Both the position numbers and the translations under genes were made by a program. 64,000 nt of DNA from Stemphylium vesicarium (taxonomy: Eukaryota > Ascomycota > Dothideomycetes > Pleosporales > Pleosporaceae): contig QXCR01000007.1 in the NCBI GenBank assembly GCA_004380135.1, positions 62,001-126,000 on the forward strand. Direction: 5' to 3'. The notes beneath the pieces were generated by a model. The model was not told the DNA's origin, did no database searches, and worked only from the letters and a program-made list of their open reading frames with translations. Positions 1-11,543 of the stretch are shown here, piece by piece; the stretch's first letter is position 1; each line of letters begins with the position of its first letter.

Positions 1-724
1 CCACCTCACAACCACCCTATCCAGCGGTCTCGCAACCGAAATCGGCGCCCTGTACAAAACATGCAAAACAATCTCAACAGAACTATCCACCCTACTCCTT
101 CCCATCAGCCCCCTTCTCGCCGCCAAAAACGCCTGGGCGACCCACAACCCCTCAGCAAACATCCTAAGCTTCAACTTGCCGCAAGACTCCACCTACCTCA
201 GCCCACTAACTTCCCTCACTGCGTGGATACCGTGCGATACAAACGACCCACCCCACGGTCTGCGAGGCGCGCCATATCAGATTCTGTTATCCATATTGCG
301 GATCCCGGTTAAGACGCTCGACGTACATTTACTCTGTGAAGGAGGCTACGTCGTCGCACACAACCCCTGCATCCTCGGCACGGCCGCCTCCACATACGCC
401 ACTGAAGATCGAGTTCTCCGCCTCAGCGGCCGCAACCCTCCCTTTTACGGGCTCGTTGCATCCGCGGATCGGCCGCTGGCGCAGTTTGACCGCGTGGTGT
501 TTTACAGAACGCAGGTCAACACGGAGACTGAAGGACGGCTTTTTAGAGGGATTGCGCACTTACGGCGGGTTTGTGGGAAGAAGCCTTTTTGGGCTGTTTG
601 GGGGGTTGAGGAGGTGGGGGAGTCTGGGGTGAGTCGGGTTTTTGGGGTTGATTACAAGGCTGGGTTGCCGGGGTTAAGGAGTGATGTCGCTGTGCTGTAT
701 AGCGAGGGTGGGGGTGGAGGGTAG
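1..724 (+). CDS. C-terminal part of an unknown protein (5' end outside window)
   Basis: A frame is open from base 2 to a TAG at 722-724, giving about 240 residues with no start needed inside the window. I do not recognise the family. The protein is mixed polar and hydrophobic, has no obvious transmembrane segment, and ends in a run of glycines. The part around residues 100-190, with an HLLCEGGYVVAHNPC stretch, looks like a folded domain rather than random translation. It is convergent with the galactose oxidase-like gene on the minus strand, 386 bp away. Other frames here are shorter and lack coding character. A pre-window exon structure cannot be excluded. Confidence 0.6.
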   Translation, partial: HLTTTLSSGLATEIGALYKTCKTISTELSTLLLPISPLLAAKNAWATHNPSANILSFNLPQDSTYLSPLTSLTAWIPCDTNDPPHGLRGAPYQILLSILRIPVKTLDVHLLCEGGYVVAHNPCILGTAASTYATEDRVLRLSGRNPPFYGLVASADRPLAQFDRVVFYRTQVNTETEGRLFRGIAHLRRVCGKKPFWAVWGVEEVGESGVSRVFGVDYKAGLPGLRSDVAVLYSEGGGGG

Positions 725-1110
725 ATGGTGGTTGGAATGGCTGGAAGGCGGGAGGTGCTGGGGATTCGTAGATGGTATATGTAAGAGTAATGGGGAAGGA
801 ACAGCTAATGGTAAAGTGATGGGTCAAGATATTCAACAGCTTTTCATAAGCACAAAGGATGGATGCATAGCAGAAACAAATGATGAGATAATATGCATTA
901 CTTCAAATATACATTAACTAATAACTACGTTTGTTCGCAAAGGAGAGACTGGCAGGTGAGACGGAGTACCACATCGTCGAAAACGAGTGAGTGACGTAAA
1001 GAGAAAGATAGAGAGCGCTAAAGAGCATAAACGAGCGTCATTGACATCCAGGTATGTTTTTGTTGTTGGCGTGAGCAAGGTCGGTAAGTCTTTTAGGAAA
1101 GAACGTATGT
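725..1110. other. Convergent 3' intergenic region
   Basis: This 386-bp gap lies between two converging genes. It should hold both 3' UTRs. I see AT-rich segments around 880-920 but no gene or repeat. Confidence 0.5.
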
Positions 1111-3390
1111 TTACGGCAACACAACTTGCACTGTCCTAGCGATGCTGGGTACACCCTCCTTCGACACGACGAAGAGGTAGTAAGCACCCGGAATCAAGAT
1201 ACCGCTGTCGTCGGGCAGCGTAGCAGTGAAGCTGTTTCCATCGGCCTTGACGTTGTTCAATGGGATACGGCGTTGGTCGGTGTTGACAGAGTGAGTTACG
1301 CTGCCGATGCGGACGAGGACGAAGCTGGGGTTGGGAGTGCACGAAGTGACGTCGACTGTAAGCTTGCCACCAACCTTGACGCTCTCGTCGCTGAGCGAGC
1401 TGATGGTGGGGCGGGTAGCGGCGGAACCGTCTTGGTTGAATAGGTAGGGCGGAGAGAAGATCTGGCCGTCGGCGTGGTCGACGAGCTTGTTGCAGTTGGC
1501 GGAGCTGCGGCCGACGCCCTGGGCAACGTAGCAGAGACCACCGCCACCGCTGAAGACGCGGCCGTCGGCAAGCAGGATGCTGGTTGAGTGGTAGTTACGG
1601 GGTACGGCTTGGGGTGCGAGCGTCCTCCAGGACTTGGTCGCAGGATCGAAGATCTCGGGGTACAGGGCGCCGTCATCGTCGGTGAAGACCTTGGAACGGC
1701 GTTGGCCACCGCTTACGAGAACTGTGCCGTCGGGCAGAACAACGGCGTTGGAGAAACCACGGGGGTATTCCATGTCAGCGACGCGCTCAACCTTTGCTGG
1801 CGTGTTGGGCTCATCGATGGTCGTAATGTGGGCACGCGCATTGGCATCCGAATCAGTGTAGTCTGGAGCTCCACCGGCGCTCAGTATCTTTCCAGCAATC
1901 GCGTCGTACATGACAAAGATGCCGCTCATGGCGTCGTCAATCTCGTCACGTACACCGGCGGCCACTTGAGAGCCGGTTCCTGTTGTTCCGTACCAGTTCA
2001 TGGCTTTGCTCGGGCCGGCTTGGAACACCGAAGTGTTCTTCCATCCAAAAAGCCAGGCATGGTTGTCCTCGCGCCAGATGCCCTCGCGGTCGGTGGTAAG
2101 CATAGCCTTCATGCTTGATTTCGGGAGAGCCGTCCATTTGTTGGTTGCAGGGTCGTAAACTTCTCCGTCCTTTCCCTTGCGGGGTCCGGAGTATGCGCCT
2201 CCGATGGTGAACACGCGGTTATCGGATGTCGTGCAGGATGATTGATAGCCACGAGCCATTTTCCTGGAAGAGTCAGTAAGAGTTCGGTATCACGTATCTG
2301 GGGGTACATACATGTCCGGTCCGCGGGTGAAGCTGTTAGAGTCTGGGTGGTAGAGACTAGCTGCCGATGCGTCGGAGCCTCCCTGGATCAAAAGGCTTCC
2401 ATCTTGAAGGCTGCTCATCGCAGGGCAGAACATGTCATGGTGGGTGTTGGCCACGGTACGAGCAGAAACAGCACCACTATACAAGGGGTTAGCATCTTAA
2501 GTTAATGTGTCTCATGATGATGAACACACGTGTTGAAGTTGTAGTCAGCGAACTGCGTACGTCCACCAGCACCACCAAAGGCATCGGCCCCCCAACTCGA
2601 GAATACAAGTAGTCTCTCAGAGACAGGGTATTCGGGAACAACGTATGCGGCAACGGGAATGACAGGAAGGCGGATAAGATCCGACCACTCGCCATTCTTA
2701 GCAGGAGCGGTTGCTTCGTTCAGACGCATCACATCGTAACGCTTATCGGTAGACCAGATCAACGTGTTGGTGCGCGCATCGGCTTTGATATGGCAAGCGT
2801 TCTTGGCTGAATCGTAGACTGCGGCTTTGCATGTCGCCCAGTTTGCGCAGAGGTATGCACATTGGTCGAAATCCCAAACACTCTGGAAGATCTTCTCGCT
2901 TGGGCCACGAATGTCGGTACCAGGGCAGATGCTGTATTGTTTCTGAAGATCATGTTAGTACATATTACCAACTCGAAAATATCCAACACAGGCTTACCCT
3001 GTTCCTGTGGTAGGTCCATTCGTTCGCAGGGCAGCGAGCAATGTTGATTTGTTCCGCCTGGATGACTTGGAAGCGGTCACTTGCAACCCATTCCAAGCCT
3101 GCGATTTCCTTGAAGTGGCAAGCCTTCGTTTTTGTGTCATAGACGGCCTTGAAGCAGTCCATGCTCTTGTCACAGAGCTTTGCACATGCTGTGACGGAAG
3201 CGACTCTGGGTTTTACTGATGCTGTAGGACCAACGAGGTCGGTGCCGGGGCATACTCGATATCTGATGCCTTCGGTACCGGTAAATACAGTGTCGGCATC
3301 AGGGCAAGCATTAAGGGCGTTGGTAAATTGGAAAAGAACGGACGCAGAAAGCACTGCGAGAAGAGTTTGGACCTGCATCCTGGATGTCAA
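1111..3390 (-). CDS. Secreted galactose oxidase-like copper radical oxidase (AA5_2 type) with PAN domains
   Basis: Four exons are inferred (3390..2998, 2942..2530, 2476..2312, 2263..1111), giving 707 aa. An N-terminal signal peptide (a second Met lies four codons in) is followed by two cysteine-rich PAN/apple-like modules (about residues 28-130 and 132-220), a kelch propeller and a C-terminal DUF1929-type domain. Residues matching the Fusarium galactose oxidase active site can be placed: Cys286 (HHDMFCP) for the thioether, Tyr330 (RGYQSS), Tyr548-His549 (NYHSTS) and His648 (THSVN). Tyr348 occupies the place of the stacking Trp290. The family oxidises primary alcohols to aldehydes with release of H2O2, outside the cell. 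Trp replacement and PAN domains are features of AA5_2 alcohol or aryl-alcohol oxidases rather than true galactose oxidases (family knowledge). The substrate is therefore unlikely to be galactose, but this is inference. Confidence 0.9.
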
Positions 3391-4575
3391 TACAGAGTAC
3401 AGCGCCTGCAGAAGTCTCAGGGACTGGGAGCCAGCATCCTATATAGCTGCGCCAAAACCACAACTACCGATTCTAAACTTGTAACCCGCACACACACACA
3501 CGTTTGTGGATGTGGGTCCTTGTGAGACAATGAAGCGGGAACGCTATTGAACTAACATCAGGATAGGGAAAGGGACTACCGAGAAAGGAACTGTTCGTGA
3601 GTAGCGACCCTGTAGAAGATCGCACATATCTCGAGTGTTGCTATGTTCGATAGCGCTAAGAGCAGTTGGGCCGAACCATCAGGGGTTCCTGTCAATCGGT
3701 AGCGGCTCGGGAACCCTAGCTGGGTTAGCAGCGATGCCATTATCGGTTGACTCGGCCTGGCTAGAGTCATGTTGACTGCTGCGCCTCTAGGAACACTAGA
3801 AGTCCTTCTAGTCCTTGTATCATGATGGGATGATGGGGGTGGCTCAGGCACCGAAGCAAAGCCGCACAACGTTTCCGATTGGTGCTACACGCATCCATCA
3901 AGGACGAAGACGCAGGTAAAAAGATACTCGTACATCCGCCTCATGATTGCCACTGCCGTGAAACGGTACAGACGTTATCTTGTCTCGTTGCAATCCAGTT
4001 AGGCGCCCGCGGAGGTTTTGTTTTGTCCCTGTCAGGTTGCATGAAACGCCAAGGCTATTTTTCAGCCAACCCCTGCGCCCATCAGGGAGACGACATCTAC
4101 AAACAGAACTCCAGTTGAATAACCACCGTTAAAATACTTCCCCTGTACTCACTGCATGAGAAGATGGGAAAAACGCTATCGAAAATACTAGGACAGCTCC
4201 ACCTATATCTCGACTGTAAAGATCCGCTCCGGTGCCGAATGATGAGGGGATCGTGACCGAAAAAATGTAACACCATCGAGGACAAACATAGGTAAGGACA
4301 CGGATGATGCGAGTTCGCAAAGGCTTTACCTCCAAATTTGGCCGGACTGTCCGAGTCGGAACTTTTGCGTTGTTCGATTTATTGAGCACTGACTCGAAAC
4401 ACGATCCCACTGTTAAGGAAGGCTTGGCAAATTAATAGCAAAGACCGTCCGACCTGGCAGCTGGAAGGCACCATTATGTGGGACATTCCCCGAACGACCC
4501 GCGTATGCACCGTGTGTCTGTTTTACTTCATTCAACGGTGCTGGTTTTCAGGGATACGGCTGCCTTTCGATACTG
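3391..4575. other. Upstream region of the oxidase gene, no gene seen
   Basis: The region lies between the oxidase start and the 3' end of the Zn2Cys6 gene, both on the minus strand. It holds a short CA microsatellite near 3489-3500. The open frames present start at non-ATG codons and show no recognisable product. Confidence 0.5.
3440..3446 (-). promoter_or_regulatory. Possible TATA box of the oxidase gene
   Basis: A TATATA motif lies about 50 bp upstream of the oxidase start codon on the minus strand. The spacing suits a short 5' UTR. This is motif and position evidence only. Confidence 0.3.
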
Positions 4576-6912
4576 CTACCAACCCTGGCCAGGCATTGCG
4601 CCCCAGTTTGGTGCCGACCAAGACCACTGCATACCGTCGAAGCCCAGCGGGGCTTGCGTGGAAGCCATGGAAAAAGATTCCGTAGTACCATAAATTGAGT
4701 CAAGGCTCCCTAGATCCACATGCTCGGAAGTGTATGGAATTCCGCCATTAGATTCTGCGAACTCATGTGCCGGCTCAGCAGCTCCTGGGCCCATATGCGC
4801 CATTCTTTGCTTTATCTTCGTCACGATCCATGGTGGCTTGGAATGTACAGACGCAGCTTCACGCGCAGCCCACGCCTGTAGTATGACCCCCGCGAATATC
4901 GCAAAGAAAGGGTTTTTAGGCGTCGTTTCGATGGGGCTATCCTTCGCGTTGATAGCCATGAAGCGAGCAGAGCAGCTGTCGTTCATTACTTGCCATGTCA
5001 AATCTGCTTGCTCTGAAAGCGGCCGTTGTTTCAAATCTTGTGTTAAGTGGATGTATGCTGGGAATGGGAAGTGAAGGTAGATGATCCACCGAAAGCCTTC
5101 AATGAGTGGAGAGCTCATCAACATCGTATCACATTCCAGCATGGCCCGCGCATGTGTAAGACCAGCCTCGCGTTTCTCGTCGGTCTCGTGTTCGGGGTTC
5201 GGCGACCTAGTCGCTAAGTGATGCGCGAATCGGGTTTTCGCAAGAAACATCCGTGCCCACCAGAAAGTGATGAAGTGCAGCGGGTTTTGTGAATCGCATT
5301 GCACGAGATATTTGCTCTCCAGATTTGACTCGAATGCTGAAATGTCTTCAAGTTCAGAGAAAGAAGTAGCAGATGCCTTCTCGACAAACTTCTTCATGAG
5401 TGGGTTGATAAAGTCCAAATGAGAAGGGCTGTGCCGGATAAAGTCGCCGATCTTGCTGCGCACGACAGCGAACAATGCTTCAGATGTAGTGGCGGACTCA
5501 GCTGGTGGAGTCTTCATCTCATTGCGCAGGCTGAAGTCGTTTACGCTTTGGAGGGTCCGGCAGTCCCACGTGGGTATCAGCATGGCAGTCTTGAATTCCG
5601 TCATTTCCGCAAGGCGGCTGTCAAAAAGAACAAGGGACCACCACAATCGACGTCGCTGCGTTTTGTAAGCGATAGTGGGCATTAATGGTTCTCAACGTAC
5701 CAGCTCGGCTTCAAGAACGGAATGCTTGGCATTGACAGCCTCTGTATCGATACCCATCCGCTGGGCAATGCGAACCGCGGTGCCTAGCATAGACGATAGC
5801 GAACGTGGATCGGTTTCCGGCTTGAGCGAGATCTAGATTGGTCAGATGGCCAGATTCTTTCTAAATCTTTGTGAAACTCACTAGGTAGAGGTGAAGTGCA
5901 GTCAAGCACTCGCGGTTGTTGCATTTCAGGAATCCGCAGTTCAGCAACGCTTCCCTTGCCCCTAGCTGGTAACCTCTCAGAATGTCTCCTCTCGGGGTAC
6001 CGAACATGGCCTGGCACTGCTTTTGATTAAGGCTGGTAATGGCCATGCAGTAGATGGCGAACATTAGAGCCTCCAAGTTGGGTTCGATTTTTGTCACATC
6101 GCTGGCGGCATCGATGATGCGCGCTTGGAGAGTGGGCGTATGAGTAAGTTTTAAGAGAGGGTCTATATTTTCCAAGTACAACTGCCAGAATTTGAAGATT
6201 TGGGCTTGAGGCGGATGGAGGGCTGAAAGCTCAACACCGGCAGTACGTGAGCAGAACAGGAGGTGTTCGGTGCGGTAGACACCTTGGTGGAAGAGTTCGT
6301 CCCATGCCTTGACGACTTCATCCGGTCGAATAACATGAGCTGGGGAGTCGACCTCGTCGGATTCATCGCCGGATCCCTGACTTTCACCGTCGTAAGGATG
6401 CTGTGCCTTTCCAGTCATAGCGCGCCAAAAACTCCTATGAGGGTCAACAAAGCGCTTCTCATTTCACAAGGTCTCACTAACTTTGCTTGAGAACTCTCGA
6501 TAATCGCGGAGGTTTGATGAGCCAACTCAGCATTGTCTGGGGCATCTGCTGTAGCCCGACTGCCGTCGGTACTTTCACCGTTTCTAGAGTCTGCTTTGTG
6601 ATATCCACTTGTCCGGGAAGCATGTAGAGGCTCGAACGATATGTCATTTTCCGTCAACAGACGTTCGTAGTGGCGAAGTCGTTCCAATAACTCTCGCTCT
6701 GGAAACCTGCGGCGCCTTTGACGAGGAATCGTTGCGGCGGACACACATTGAGCACCGATTCTGGTGCAATTGGCGCATGGGGATTTGCGATCACATTTAA
6801 CTTTTCTTTGCGCACACAGTACGCAAGAAAGAACTCGCTGTGACTTGCTCGCTCTGGCCGATGGAAATGAAGCATCAGCACTGTTCTCAGGTGTGGGTAT
6901 GTCTGACGACAT
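4576..6912 (-). CDS. Zn2Cys6 transcription factor with fungal-specific TF domain
   Basis: Four exons are inferred (6912..6478, 6400..5882, 5832..5701, 5655..4576), giving 721 aa. The binuclear zinc cluster is complete at residues 30-56 (Cys 30, 33, 40, 46, 49, 56, spacing C-x2-C-x6-C-x5-C-x2-C-x6-C). A basic linker and a leucine-rich coiled coil (about 65-90, RELLERLRHYERLL) follow, typical of dimerisation. The middle carries the fungal TF regulatory region: AIYCMAITSL, then an RIAQRMGID motif and an RRRLWWSL motif, which the third intron precedes exactly. This is a nuclear DNA-binding regulator with unknown targets. It is divergent from the ornithine cyclodeaminase-like gene, with 884 bp between starts, so shared regulation is possible but not shown. 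Confidence 0.92.
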
Positions 6913-7796
6913 GTTCTATAGGGACAAAGTTCCTGCCAAGACGGATGTGGTGTTGGTGTACGAAGGCCAAGAGCGAAGGGATTCGTGAGGAGTTCATTGG
7001 GGTCGGTGGGGATGAGCTTCAGGCAACCACCCCGAGCTACTAAGCCCAAATCTGCTTATCCCCGGGGCGTGCTTTTCCGAACTAATGGGATACGAGGAGA
7101 GCTCATTACGAACGATACGTGAAGGACGGAGTTCACGACGCGCCGGTTCGCGGTCGTAGGGACCCGCATCGCAGGCTTGTTCGGCAGCGCGTTGTTGAGG
7201 AGCTGTGCGGGCATGAGCGCGACGCGTGCCGGAAACTTATGTCAGCATTGTCGATGACGTTCTGATCACCAAAACCTCTTGCCCCCTTTCCATCTGGACA
7301 TCTACGATTCGCAAAACAGCAGACGGCTCTTGATATATACTTGGGTGCATGAGCTGAAGATTGCAGGCGAGGAATTGCTAGACGACGAGCTAAACGATTT
7401 CCTCGCACAGCTATACTGTACAGTCTCTCGTACCCGATGCATTCATTCTTTCGCTGTCGATAAACTTGCGGGTATGCCTTCTAATTTCCATAAAAACATC
7501 AAGAAGTCGACTTTCCTCCAGCCACTGAAATAGAGAGAAGGTAGAGCTTGGTCAGATTGCGGGGTTCAGACAGTCTAGACCGACGATACCCGGCAACCAC
7601 GTATTCCCGCGCCCTGACGTCAACATCAGGCAGGCAACCAGAAAGCCTACACCGAGATCGGACGGGAAAGCGGACAACGAACGGAAATCCTGCAGCAACA
7701 AGGTGGCTTAAAAGGTAATTGAACGTGCTGCGACAGCAACACAACGCAAACTATCGCCGCGCTAAAACCGAGTATTGTCCTAGACAGTCAACCATC
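6913..7796. other. Divergent promoter region
   Basis: This 884-bp region separates the starts of the Zn2Cys6 factor (minus) and the cyclodeaminase-like gene (plus). An 84-codon frame at 7279-7533 has no ATG at its start and is not called. No clear TATA box or repeat was seen. Confidence 0.45.
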
Positions 7797-8897
7797 ATGA
7801 CTTTCACCGTCCTTTCTGACGCCGACATCCGAGCCCTTCTATCCAACCTTACCCAGAAAGACGTACATAACCTCGCGTTTAGCCTCAATGAGGCGCTCAC
7901 ACAATACTCGTGCAACAATGAGGTGCCTTACCAACCCCATCGCGCAAACGTAACGCGTCCAAACGGGCAAGTCAGCCTCTTCATGCCAGCAACTACACCA
8001 TCATCGATCGGCGTGAAAATCGTCGGTGTCGCACCGTCTCAAGCCCCACCTCCAGGCGAGAAGCCCAAACCTGCACTGAGGAGTGTTCTCACGATCTGCA
8101 ATGAATTCGGCCAGGCAGTCGGTGTGCTGAACGCAGCAGAGTTGACCGCATTCCGAACGTCATTGGGAAGTATGCTGCTCTACCAGTATCGCAAGGCTAC
8201 CGAAAACGTGGTTGTGTTTGGTGCAGGGAAGCAGGCTGAGTGGCATATACGACTTGCCGTTTTACTAAAGGGACAAGATATCAGAAAGATTACTATCGTG
8301 AATCGATCAAGCGCAAGAGCAAAGGATCTAGTTGAGTCGCTTGTGACAGCTGGTGTGGGTTCACATATCCAAATTGGAGCTTTCGAGGGAAGGGAAGACG
8401 AGTGTGAGGGTCTAGTCAAAGAGGCGGATGTCATATTTTGCACTACTCCTAGCACTACCCCTTTGTTTCCAGCATCGTATCTCGCCTCTGAAGCGAGCAA
8501 AGCTCGCTATATTTCTGCAATTGGGTCATATCGCCTCGATATGCAAGAAATCGACCCTGAACTTCTCACACAAATCACTACGCCCTCAGGCCCGTTCGCG
8601 CCGCAGGTTTATAACGCCTGCATCGTCGTTGACAGCATCAAGGGGTGCATGGACGAGGCTGGGGAGTTGGTGAAAGCGGGGATTGCGACAGAGAAAATGC
8701 TGGAGGTGGGCAAGATTGATGGGTTGAGGGAAGACGAGAATGTGAGGGGTAGTGATAAGAGTTTGGGAAGGTGGCTGCAAGAGGGATTTGTAGTGTATAA
8801 GAGTGTTGGAGTGGGGGTTATGGACATTGCCATTGGCAAGGCTTTGATGGAGTTATCGGGAGAGAAGGGCATCGGGGTGCGCCTCGACAGCTTTTGA
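7797..8897 (+). CDS. Ornithine cyclodeaminase / mu-crystallin family protein
   Basis: A single exon encodes 366 aa. The start is the ATG at 7797 (MTFTVLSDADI), because the family normally begins with this beta strand; the extra upstream in-frame codons are not needed. The N-terminal half carries the conserved substrate lid and barrel features (SLFMPATT, KIVGVAPS, AAELTAFRTS). A Rossmann NAD(P)-binding motif follows at about residues 140-160 (VFGAGKQAEWH). The CTTPSTTPLF stretch matches the later conserved cofactor-site region. Members convert ornithine to proline plus ammonia or act as NAD(P)H-dependent imine/ketimine reductases. Length is slightly above the usual 310-350. The exact substrate cannot be read from the sequence. 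Confidence 0.88.
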   Translation: MTFTVLSDADIRALLSNLTQKDVHNLAFSLNEALTQYSCNNEVPYQPHRANVTRPNGQVSLFMPATTPSSIGVKIVGVAPSQAPPPGEKPKPALRSVLTICNEFGQAVGVLNAAELTAFRTSLGSMLLYQYRKATENVVVFGAGKQAEWHIRLAVLLKGQDIRKITIVNRSSARAKDLVESLVTAGVGSHIQIGAFEGREDECEGLVKEADVIFCTTPSTTPLFPASYLASEASKARYISAIGSYRLDMQEIDPELLTQITTPSGPFAPQVYNACIVVDSIKGCMDEAGELVKAGIATEKMLEVGKIDGLREDENVRGSDKSLGRWLQEGFVVYKSVGVGVMDIAIGKALMELSGEKGIGVRLDSF

Positions 8898-9708
8898 GAC
8901 ATCAGATAGACAAAAGTCATCAATTACTAGCAAGATGAGGTTTATGACATGATCAGACTTTTAAGAGAAGGACTGTAGGCCAGACGAAGAAGCCAAAAGA
9001 ACACAATAGCGGGGATTCGCTAATGACCACCGTGGACATTAGCCAGCGCTTAAGTTAGGCCGACCATGCCAAGCGTTCCTTGTTACAAGTTGAAGCATTG
9101 CTCGTACAACCCCGATGTAGTGTAGTACCTATCATGCAATTTCATTGCCTAAGGGGCTGTACACATAACGCTCTTCACCATCAAGCCCACCGGTCTACCT
9201 TGCGACACGCTTATACAAGCTGCGCCTGCCTCAACACTCGTCCCAATCCTTTGCGCAAAACGTCAGCTGAGTTTCAAGTATCTCTACAGCAATGAACGCG
9301 AAAAGGAGGTGGCTTACACCTTAAGGCGCCCTTTGAAGTCGTAATCGTCAAGGGTGGCTTACATGCCATGCAAGCCACATCCGCTCCCTCTCTAGGTACT
9401 CACAGTACATGTCTGAGGGACCCGAGTATGAGAAAGAGACGCAGCTGCGTGTTTTCGCATACTGCACAGTCGCCTACGTCTCCATTCTGCTCGCACATTC
9501 GCACTCAGCCTCAGCGTCCACGACCACAACCACAACCATCCGGACAACACTATCTGTGACAACCAAACAGCACTGCCCACGACAATCAATATAAAATTTC
9601 CCTTCTTGTATAAACAACGAATATCTTTTTCCTCATGTAGAAAATCAGATCTCATATCAGCTCACCGCCCAGTTGCATCTACCTTTGCCTGCTGCGCCAG
9701 TCCATACG
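8898..9708. other. Intergenic region, no gene seen
   Basis: An 811-bp tandem-orientation spacer. It ends in a pyrimidine-rich tract (about 9480-9540 and 9720-9800) of the kind common upstream of fungal start sites. No supported gene. Confidence 0.45.
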
Positions 9709-11207
9709 ATGAAATTCGAACTTTCCTTTTTGAGCGTCCTGCTACTGCCCCTTCTCTCCATCGCTTCACCCACCCCCGCCCCCACTCCAACACTTGCTAC
9801 TCAAGCTTCCATCACCCCTCCCCCTTCTCGCCGCGATGGCGACCATGCTCCAAGCATCCCACCTCTCTCCTTGGACATTCCTGAAGTGACAATTGCAAAA
9901 CCGTCCATAAAATCCTTCTCACTCGACCTCCCACCCCCAACGTGCACGCCTGGCTTCAGCGCATACGCAACCCCCGGCGTCGATGGATATGTGCCGGCGG
10001 AAGCATGCAACGCGCTCTGGGCGTACTTTCCAAACTTCGCCGCGGCAGTAGCCTTTTCTGCTCTCTTCGGTATACTCACCATCGCACATCTGTGTCAAGC
10101 AGTCATATACCGTAATGGGTTCTGTTGGGTCATCATCATGGCCTGTCTCTGGGAGACTGGAGCGTATGCTTTCCGCGCTCTTGGATCCAAGAACCAGCAG
10201 TCCTCTGGTATTGCGACTGTTGCGCAGATCTTGGTCTTGGTAGCTCCCATTTGTAAGTGTTGAGGTGCAAGGTGGCTATCTCTTCTCTTTCTAACATTTT
10301 CTTCGCAGGGGTCAACGCTTTCGCATACATGGCTTTCGCCCGCATCGTTCATTTCTACTCGCCCACTCGCAAAGTTTGGTTCTTCTCGCCCTCTATCCTG
10401 GCTCTCGTCTTCGTCACCCTCGACATTGTTTCCTTTGTCGTTCAGCTCATTGGCGGTGGAATGGCCGGTCCAGGATCAAGCGCGGAATCGCAAAAGAAGG
10501 GCTTGGATCTCTACATGGGCGGTATTGGCATGCAGGAGGCCTTCATTGTTCTCTTCTTGGGCTTGGTCGTCAAGTTCCACAGGGATCAGCTTCAGGCAGA
10601 AAGAGTCGGACGTTTGACCGCGGAAAAGATGAGATGGAGGTGGTTGATCTGGGCGCTTTATGGATGCCTGCTGGCTATCACCATTCGCATTATCTATCGT
10701 CTCGTTGAGTTCTCCGCTGGTCTGGGCGCGAGTAATCCTCTCCCGAGCAATGAGCCTCTCCTGTACGTTCTGGAGTCAGCACCGATGTGGCTGGCAACTC
10801 TGGTGTGGAACATCGTCCACCCTGGCCGCTTCATTCGTGGCCCAGACGCCAAAATACCGCGATCTTGGCTGTCTCGCCATATCTGCTGTTGTTGTGGCAA
10901 ACGTCGCTGCGACGAGTGCAATGGGAAGCTCGGCCGCTCCGGAGCTCACGACCACCACCGGTTGGCGGAAGATCCAGGGCTAGAGGAAAACCACGAGTTG
11001 CAGCCCATCGCAAAAAATCATGCAGGTCGTGTTTCTGTCGCATCGGCCAACCCTTTTGTGGACACGCTATCTCGCGGCTCTTCTCCGAACGGCAACGCTA
11101 AAGACCGGTTCCTCCCTCATCCACCGCCAGCTGCCAATAATCACCTCGAAATTAGACCAGAGCTACTTTCATACACTGCATACCGCCCTCGCGACTTTCC
11201 GGGCTGA
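9709..11207 (+). CDS. RTA1-like multi-pass membrane protein with N-terminal extension
   Basis: Two exons are inferred (9709..10252, 10309..11207), giving 480 aa. A signal-like hydrophobic start (residues 1-20) is followed by a Pro/Ser-rich extracellular stretch to about 95. Seven or so membrane spans come next, with RTA1-family landmarks: YxP-rich entry, AYAFRALGS at the second helix pair, VAPI at the intron, AYMAFARIVH, IRIIYRLVEF and a final PMWLATLVWNIVHPG. The C-terminal 130 residues are cytoplasmic, with a Cys cluster (HICCCCGKRRCDEC) and polar tail. RTA1/RSB1 proteins are 7-TM plasma membrane or ER proteins linked to sterol-drug resistance and sphingoid base export. The Pro-rich head and Cys cluster extend the usual 300-350 aa core. 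Confidence 0.9.
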
Positions 11208-11543
11208 GCATAAGCAATGGCATCGGCTCGGCTCCCTCCATTGATGGCAAGTTCACCCAAAGATGAACTGCATGGAGGCACGTACCACATCTAGGTGGTG
11301 GTGCAGGTAACGTGCAGTCTTCGCGCATCAATGGGCGGGCTAAGGATGATCAGGTCACTGAAATCGTCCAACTGAGGAACAGTGGGCTTCCCGAAAGCCC
11401 AAGCACAAACGTTCAGCCCGGATCAGCCGCCACGGAAGAGGTCCGAGGTCCTAGTTAATGAGCGGCGCATAGAAATAAAGAGGGAGTGCCGCCAGCATGA
11501 ATGGTCTTCATAGAGACAGCTGAAATCAATTCACCTGCATCAC
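11208..11543. other. Convergent 3' intergenic region
   Basis: A 336-bp gap between converging genes. Nothing beyond presumed 3' UTRs is seen. Confidence 0.45.

Noticed and set aside
7279..7533. 84-codon frame in the divergent promoter
   Set aside because: It starts with TTG and has no recognisable content, although its composition is not absurd.
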